A stretch of DNA of 64,000 nt from Opisthocomus hoazin (Eukaryota > Chordata > Aves > Opisthocomiformes > Opisthocomidae). The notes under the pieces are model-generated. The model was not told where the DNA came from and made no database searches. It saw only the letters and a program-made list of their open reading frames with translations. How positions within the stretch are numbered: position 1 is the first letter of the stretch; each line of letters starts with the position of its first letter. Shown here in pieces: positions 57,571 through 64,000 of this stretch. The stretch is from the NCBI RefSeq assembly GCF_030867145.1, contig NC_134415.1:18702417-18766416 (forward strand). Direction: 5' to 3'. The position numbers and the translations under genes are program-made.

Positions 57571-58092
57571 CTGAGTCCTGTGTCCAGCTTTGGAGCCCTC
57601 AGCACAGGAAAGACATGGAGCTGTTGGAGCGGGTCCAGAGGAGGGCCACAGAAATGATCAGAGGGATGGAATACCTCTCCTGTGAGGACAGGCTGAGAGA
57701 CCTGGGGCTGTTCAGCCTGGAGAAGAGAAGGCTCCAGGGACACCTTATTGCAGCCTATCAGTACTTAAAGGGGGTCTACAAGAAAGCTGGAGAGGGACTT
57801 TTTACAAAGGCATGTAGTGACAGGACAAGGGGTAGTGGCTTTAAGCTGATAAATGGTAGCTTTAAATTAGATACAAGGAAGGAATTCTTCACTATGAGGG
57901 TGGTGAGGCACTGGAACAGGTTGCCCAGAGAAGCTGTGGATGTCCCCTCCCTGGCAGTGTTCAAGGCCAGGCTGAATGGGCTTTGAGCAACCTGGTCTAG
58001 TGGAAGATGTCCCTGCTCATGGCAGGGGGGGGTGGAACTAGGTGATCTGTAAGGTTCCTTCCAACCCATATCATTCTATGATTCTATGATTC
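57571..58092 (+). mobile_element. CR1 LINE 3' fragment with open ORF2 end
   Basis: About 520 nt of CR1 in sense orientation, ending ...GGTTCCTTCCAACC and then ATTCTATGATTCTATGATTC, the typical 3' terminal repeat. The frame from 57558 is open for 142 codons to its natural stop at 57986 and encodes the conserved ORF2 C-terminus ([23 protein letters not shown]). It is 5'-truncated, so not mobile, but is the best-preserved copy in the window. Confidence 0.95.
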
Positions 58093-59010
58093 AAAATATG
58101 TGGAGGTTTCCATGTTCAGCTCATTTCTTCAGGGTATGCTACATATGGTAAGGCCATCCCTAGGGAAAGTGCTAGAGGCCAAAGAGGGGAGCAAAGTGTT
58201 CTGATGGCATTATTGCTTAATTTTAAAATACCTACATTAAAAAATTAACTGAACCGTCTATTAGGATGAAGATTCAGGCACAAGCTTAAAGACCCAAACA
58301 CTGATCTCCTTCTGCTCCACATCTGTAACACTACTAGCGCTAGAGTGCCATAAAAAATATGAAACTTCTGATCTTGTAAAAGTTTTCCTTTTCCATACAG
58401 ACAAACTCAATATTTTTTAAAGGGAAGATGAGATTGATTTTGGTGAAAAGAGAGCAAAATAACTGCCTTGAAATAATTAGGGTATTTACATGGGAAAAGA
58501 AAGAAAATAGACCAAGAAAGATCTCTCATTCAAATCCCAACCCTGCTTGATTCAGGGCAAGCACTTGATTTCAGTGGGCAGCTTTACCAAAGACTGTGAC
58601 CTCTACATTAGTGCTACTGGGTCACCTCATGGGACACAGTGATGCAGTCTGTCTCTACCCAGCCTCTGCTTATTTACAGGTCTCTCTCAGCCTGTTAATC
58701 TGAATTACCACACTACCAGGAAACATCTTCTGCTGAAACATTCTTGCAATATATTTGGATTACAAAAAATGATCATTTGTTTGGAAAATTGCTCCAGGAA
58801 CTCTGGACCATCTCTGTTCAATCAAGCAGGAAGGCCATGATTTCAGAATAAAAAAGCAAAGCTCAGCAAACTGCCTGACCTCCTCTTGTGCACATACAAC
58901 ATCCCAGCTACTGCTGGAGCCTAGTAGAAAGGGTGTTGGAATGATTGTGCAGTCGTTTGATACCAACCAAGTGGCGCTGGGAAGGATGAAATTTGTTTCC
59001 AGTCTCCAGC

Positions 59011-59270
59011 TCACAGAATCACAGAATCACAGAATGTTCAGGGTTGGAAGGGACCTCTGGGGATCATCTAGTCCAATCCCTCTGCTGAAGTGGGATGACC
59101 TACAGCAGGCTGCACAGGACCACGTCCAGGCAGGTCTTGAATATCTCCAGAGAAGGAGAAACCAAAATTTCTCCGGAAATTTTCCATCACCCTCAGAATG
59201 AAGAAGCTCCTCAGTGTCAGAGCTGCAGAAGCTCAGCCTGCTTGAGAGAAATCCTCACCAGATTGCAGTT
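59011..59270 (-). mobile_element. CR1 LINE 3' fragment, antisense
   Basis: The left edge TCACAGAATCACAGAATCAC, then GGGTTGGAAGGGACCTCTGG and ATCATCTAGTCCAATCCC, is the reverse complement of a CR1 3' end. ORF2-derived sequence follows to about 59200 and then becomes diverged, so the right edge is approximate. Confidence 0.92.
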
Positions 59271-60905
59271 TAGTTGAGTTATTTTTGTTCTACAAGACAA
59301 AAGCAGAGCAAGGAAAAATGCAAACAGAACAAAACCAGTAACTCTTTATTAAAAGTGAGTTGTATGAAGAGCAAAAATTCAGAAAATGTCCAAAATGGAT
59401 CAACTGTATTGGATTTTCATTCCTGCATTCCTGCAGGTTTGATTCACAGGCAAGGTAATCAATAATCTACATTTTTCCTGATCCGAGCAATATCGTAGAG
59501 GTAGTACTTTCACAAGGATAAACTGTTCAGCAGTTTCTTCAGTACATTAATCACAGGCAAGCCTTTCTTGAATGTCAGTCCTATACTTCTGCTATTTATC
59601 TTTTTTTTTTTCTTTTTTTAAAGTCAGTATTGAAAACAAAAAAAGCACGCTCTGGTTTATTTGACCATTACTTAACTTCATATCCTTTTCACAAGACGAG
59701 TCTGCCTCAGAACCCTGTCCCTATGGCACCTCCATTTCCTCATATAAATTATTATTTGTCACAGTTCCTGCATTTAAGTTATAACCCAGTCTTGCTCCAT
59801 TTTTAGGTTTCACCTTAAAAAGGATGCTTTAAATCAAGGTGAATACATTTCTGTTACTATGGTGGACGTCACAAAGGCTTTTCCTGATTTTGAATCTTCT
59901 CTAGCCTCTTGACAAATACCATTGCGTTTGCAGATGAAAGTTTTCCCACTAACAGGATATGTAGCCTTTCACCTCTAAGATGCTGTTTTGAATCCTGCCC
60001 TTCTCAGTTGCCAAACAAGTGTCAAAGAGCAGCAATTCAGATTACAAGAGCTGAAGGACCTTGATCTAATTTCCAGGGAAAAGACATTCACAAAGCATAG
60101 ATGGAGACCATTTGGCCCCTTTCTTTTGAGACTGGCCTTGCTAACCAAAGAGTTAATAATCAGAAACTAAAGTTAGACCAGCTCCATTATGAAATAAAGT
60201 GGACATTTTTTTGTAAGTCACGCAATGAAGTAGCTTACAGATTTAGCAGACTTTAGATTTGGTCAGGAAGAGGGTATCCAGTGACCAGAAGCAAATACTA
60301 CTGCATCAGTCATGCTAAAGGAAGCTTTAATCCCTTTGCTTTACCTCCTGCCAGCAAAAAGGGGCTAGTGACTGCAGAATCCCCTTCTCACAATTATTGT
60401 TTGCCTCTGTGCTGATGCCTAGCAGTGCTTTCCCCAAATCAGGGTTGGCATACAAGCAGAAGAAAAAGCACCCTTTTTGCACACCAGACCCATACCTATC
60501 CCATGGTTAAATAGAGTATTCTGTTATCATATTCTTCATGGGTGATGGTCCATGATCAGCAGTAGTAATAAACTCTCTTGCCCTGTACAATTTCATTAAC
60601 CTTGTTCAATTTGGAACTATGAGCTTCGCAACCTCAGATGTCACTTTATTTTCTCCCATCAGACACACAATTTAGTCATGCACAGCTTTGTTTATAAATG
60701 TAACATAACCTTGTTTATCTGACCCCCAGAGCTTTTGGGTAAGCACAGACAGATGGGGGTGCTGGCCCTAAGGGTAAAATCCAACATTTCCTGAGCATGC
60801 TGCGCTGCCTGAATAAGAGCAAGCAAACATCCTAAACAAAGGGATGACCATAAAGAAAGCAAGCAGAAGAAGGATGTCAATTAAAGATAAATCCAAAAGA
60901 TTTGA

Positions 60906-60920
60906 ACACACACACACACA
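60906..60920 (+). repeat. AC dinucleotide microsatellite
   Basis: Perfect AC repeat of about 7.5 units, followed by an A-rich GAAAAAATAAATAAAA stretch. Confidence 0.85.
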
Positions 60921-63900
60921 GAAAAAATAAATAAAACCAAAACCAAGACTCATGGACACCCTGCCTGGAGAAGGCAAGAGAGAGCCGCTCTCTGGATATG
61001 ACCCACGTTGTGCTGCAGCAATACACATACTGCAGCTCTTGCCAGTCCACCTGTCACCACTTGCCTTCTTTACCTTTTGGGGGTACTAAGGGAGGCTCCC
61101 AGTTGCCCTGGAACCGCTCTGCTGAGCCATTATACTCTTCTGTCAGCTGCAGTGGGCAGACTTAGTTTTTGGGAATTTTCCTTTTTTTGCTGTACAAAAA
61201 GGTGGTTTTGGTTCTGGCAGGTTTTTCCATTTTATTCCCAGTGAATGCTGAGGTGAGGAAGCTGGTCTGTTTCCCAGCGCTGTCTAGCACATCCGTGAAC
61301 AACTTCCCTTTGGCTTAAGCAGTCTCTCACAGACCTTTCGTTCCTCACATAACTGTAAAAGTCCTACTTTGTCTTTACAATGTTCAACCCTTTTTGTCAA
61401 ATCTTTTGTTGCCTTCCTGACTTTTCTGGTTTTGTTGACCTTTTTCTATAATTTTCCTTTTTCTTTGGCTTTGTAATGTTGTGTTGATCCTGCTGATTTA
61501 TATTTTTTACTGTGTCTTTATCTATTCCACACCCCTATGTTGAGATAACTGGCCACTTTTCGCTCATCGAATACTTCTGGCTTGGTAAAAAATATCTTGA
61601 AGTCCCTATTAGTGCCTTGATTTTCCCACTCCAAGCTTATGCTATTCTGTGCTGTGCTCAGTGATGTTCATAGCCTTTCCTCAAAAGGTCAATGAAAAGT
61701 CATGTTTGTGCATATCAGGACAGAATTTGGCAACAAAAGCTGAAGTTTTTCCATGTTTTACTTTGCGGAAACTTAAATATAGAAATATAGAAAGAAGTGA
61801 AGATTTTTCCCAGTCCACATTTCTCACTGGATCAGGGATGTTTATTACTTTAGTGATGCATGTTTTCACTTGTATCCACTATCCCAAAAGGTCTAAATAG
61901 GTGTTGCTCAGGGGAGCAGGACACGTGAAGTCAATGAGTGTTTTCCTGGGCCTCTCAGGGCCCTGACTTTGAGCATTCACTTATCTCCAAACCCGAGCTT
62001 GGTTGCTTTTCAAGTATTTGGAAGGTAAATGGAACAATATGCATTTGGGTAGATACCTGCATGTAAATATTCAGTAATTTTACTATATAACAGAATTTGA
62101 TGAAGAGCTTCAGTCCCTTATTCTGGATTCTAGCAACGCTTTACTGTGGGACACTAGAAACACTGGAAATATGGAAAATTGCCACACCAACACAAAGGAC
62201 TTTAAGATCTTGAAATAGAAGATTCTACAAAAAGGCAACAGAAGATTAATTAGCTCCATGCTATCCTACGTGATACTGGGCATACCTACTGAAGGCAAAC
62301 CTTTATTTTTGTGCTCCGAGCCCTGGGAAAAAAAAGTTTGTAATACTTTTTATATTACTTTTCCTGCAGATGTTCTTTACTGAGATGATGTAAACATATC
62401 TCAGTAATTTTTCATCAACATTCTACCTGGAAGGTTGTATTCCTCCTTATACAACACCGACAGCTCCACAGCTGCTTGCTTACAGCCCATGTTCACAGGC
62501 TAAGCTTCTCAAATAAAAATATTTCCTATTTTGTTCACTTTCTTGCTCTACTTTTACAATTTATCTATTTAAAACTGCTGGTACTGAAACGTGAAACATA
62601 ATTGAAACTAACAGAAATATTAAAACTGGCCCAAGGATATAGTCACAGCAATGTCTGTAGGTACAGCCTACATGGGACCTGTCTAGTCCCCCGACAAGAG
62701 AAATGGTTTTCAAGAAGAGTTTATACTTGCTGGGGTGTGCATACACACTGACATTTCTTCCTATGCAATTTTTAGTAAACGTTTCTAACAGATAACCCCA
62801 CTGAAAAAGAATACAGATTTATTTAAATAATGCACAGTGCTTGTTTCTGGTTGTGAGATGCATACATTATTTTGAAAGCATGGTCATATATTAATAGGTT
62901 TTGCAAGGCCATGATGATACTCTTTCACATTACCTGATAGCAAATCAGTAAGCCAGGTTTGCAATTATTGGATTTCATATGGTGTTTAATAATTTCTGTA
63001 GAATTCATTTTACAGACTCATTAAAATACACTCAGACTTTGTTAATAAAAACTATTTAATCTGAAAATAGAAGTGTAGTGGGTTTTGATGTAGTGTTGCT
63101 CCTGCTGTAACGGCAAACAATATGGGAATGTACAGAAACCTGGATGAAGTTGCTCTTACCTCCCACTACCACAGTTTATATTTAGAAGCAAGAAATCATG
63201 ATCGAGGCCATTGTTATAATTCTGAACTGTGCTCTGCATGCTTGAACATGTGTTCAAAGCCCAAGTTTACCTAAAAGAAGCAGTCAGCCCACGATCAAAC
63301 ATCCCCCTTGCAGGGACTGGGAAGCACCAAGAACTTAGGACTACTTCAGTTTGAGTGCCTGTTGTCCTGCGTGGTGTGCCACCCCTACGACGTGGGAGCA
63401 GGAGAGAGGGTGAGGATGGTGGGAGGGTTTCATGGGTGGCTCTTGTTGGTCTGAGCAAGGAAGGGGCAGAGCAGAAAGGCAAGGAAGTGGGTCTGGGTGT
63501 CTCTTGTTGCTGAGTCCTGCTTCAAGGTATTCAAGTGAGAAGGGTGAATGAGTAGGGACAAGAATTGCCCATTGGTAATCACAGTCCCTCCTGAGGCAGA
63601 GGTCCCTGCAGTCTTGAGCATCCTCCTGACCTATGCTGCCTCTGACCCACACTCCAAGTCCCCAGCACTTCCCCTCTTCTGACCTAGATGTCATATCCCT
63701 CACTTTCCTGCACTGCAGTGACTTACTAAGAGCTTAAATGACCTAACCACTTTCATGCCACAGGTCCTTCCTTTGTCCTCACCAACCCCTTCTCTCTGAT
63801 TCCAAACCCCTTCTTGCCACTCCTGTTTCAAATACCCCACTTCCCCTTTCTCAGCTGTCCCATAAGTCAATCATAGTGCTCTCAGCCTCTCCCATTCAAG

Positions 63901-64000
63901 CACATCTCCTCGTTAAACCCTCTCCTATTTCAAATTCTTAGTCCTGACCCTGCAACCCACCCTGGAGCCTCTTACCACCCTCTTCTCACTCCTCCCCTCA

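Larger units (their letters stand above)
58093..64000. other. Intergenic DNA distal to SAYSD1
   Basis: Apart from a CR1 fragment (59011-59270) and an AC repeat (60906-60920), no feature was recognised. The last 700 nt (63300-64000) are richer in C and T on the + strand. No KCNK5 coding exon is visible on either strand. Confidence 0.65.

Noticed and set aside
58093-64000. Possible KCNK5 exons expected from mammalian gene order
   Set aside because: No frame encodes a two-pore potassium channel filter or a long C-terminal exon; the gene probably lies beyond the window.
1-64000. CRISPR arrays, operons, prophage, tRNA or rRNA genes
   Set aside because: No supporting sequence was seen, and the window is clearly vertebrate nuclear DNA. 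Small RNA genes cannot be excluded by eye.

Overview
This is vertebrate, almost certainly avian, nuclear DNA. Compact intron-exon genes sit in AT-rich non-coding sequence, and the only interspersed repeats I recognise are CR1 LINE fragments of the kind common in bird genomes: 5'-truncated, with 3' ends of the 'GGTCCCTTCCAAC ... ATTCTATGATTC' type. There is no bacterial or phage signal and no operon. The species cannot be fixed from the sequence.

Layout. (1) Positions 1-11239 are non-coding and read as the intron upstream of the first exon I can place. (2) Positions 11240-41585 carry ten consecutive + strand exons of the glucagon-like peptide-1 receptor gene, GLP1R (a class B1 G-protein-coupled receptor). 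They correspond to exons 4-13 of the human gene and to human residues of about 95-463. All ten keep frame, all boundaries are AG/GT, and the final exon ends in TAA at 41583-41585. The signal peptide and the first part of the hormone-binding ectodomain (about 94 residues, exons 1-3) were not found and probably lie before the window. (3) A likely GLP1R 3' UTR runs to an AATAAA at 42228-42233, followed by a small GC-rich patch and intergenic DNA. (4) Positions 46133-46663 on the - strand carry a complete, two-exon SAYSD1 gene (SAYSvFN-motif protein, 151 aa) in a CpG island, with a 75-nt intron and an AATAAA at 46016-46011. (5) Positions 46664-64000 are intergenic, with CpG-island flank, two CR1 copies and simple repeats. 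No further coding exon is supported. In mammals KCNK5 follows SAYSD1, but nothing here is recognisable as KCNK5.

GLP1R and SAYSD1 are convergent (tail to tail), as I recall for human chromosome 6. This synteny supports the GLP1R assignment over GCGR, GLP2R or GIPR. The two genes have no known functional link: GLP1R is a plasma-membrane hormone receptor coupled to Gs/cAMP, while SAYSD1 is an ER-membrane factor that senses UFMylated ribosomes at the translocon.

I found no new biological system. The best leads are lineage-specific changes in otherwise conserved proteins: in GLP1R, a stalk three residues shorter than human, two extra N-glycosylation sequons, a Pro-to-Leu change in TM4 and a weak exon 8 splice donor; in SAYSD1, a much reduced linker before the membrane segment. 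Comparisons with human proteins are from memory and should be checked by alignment.
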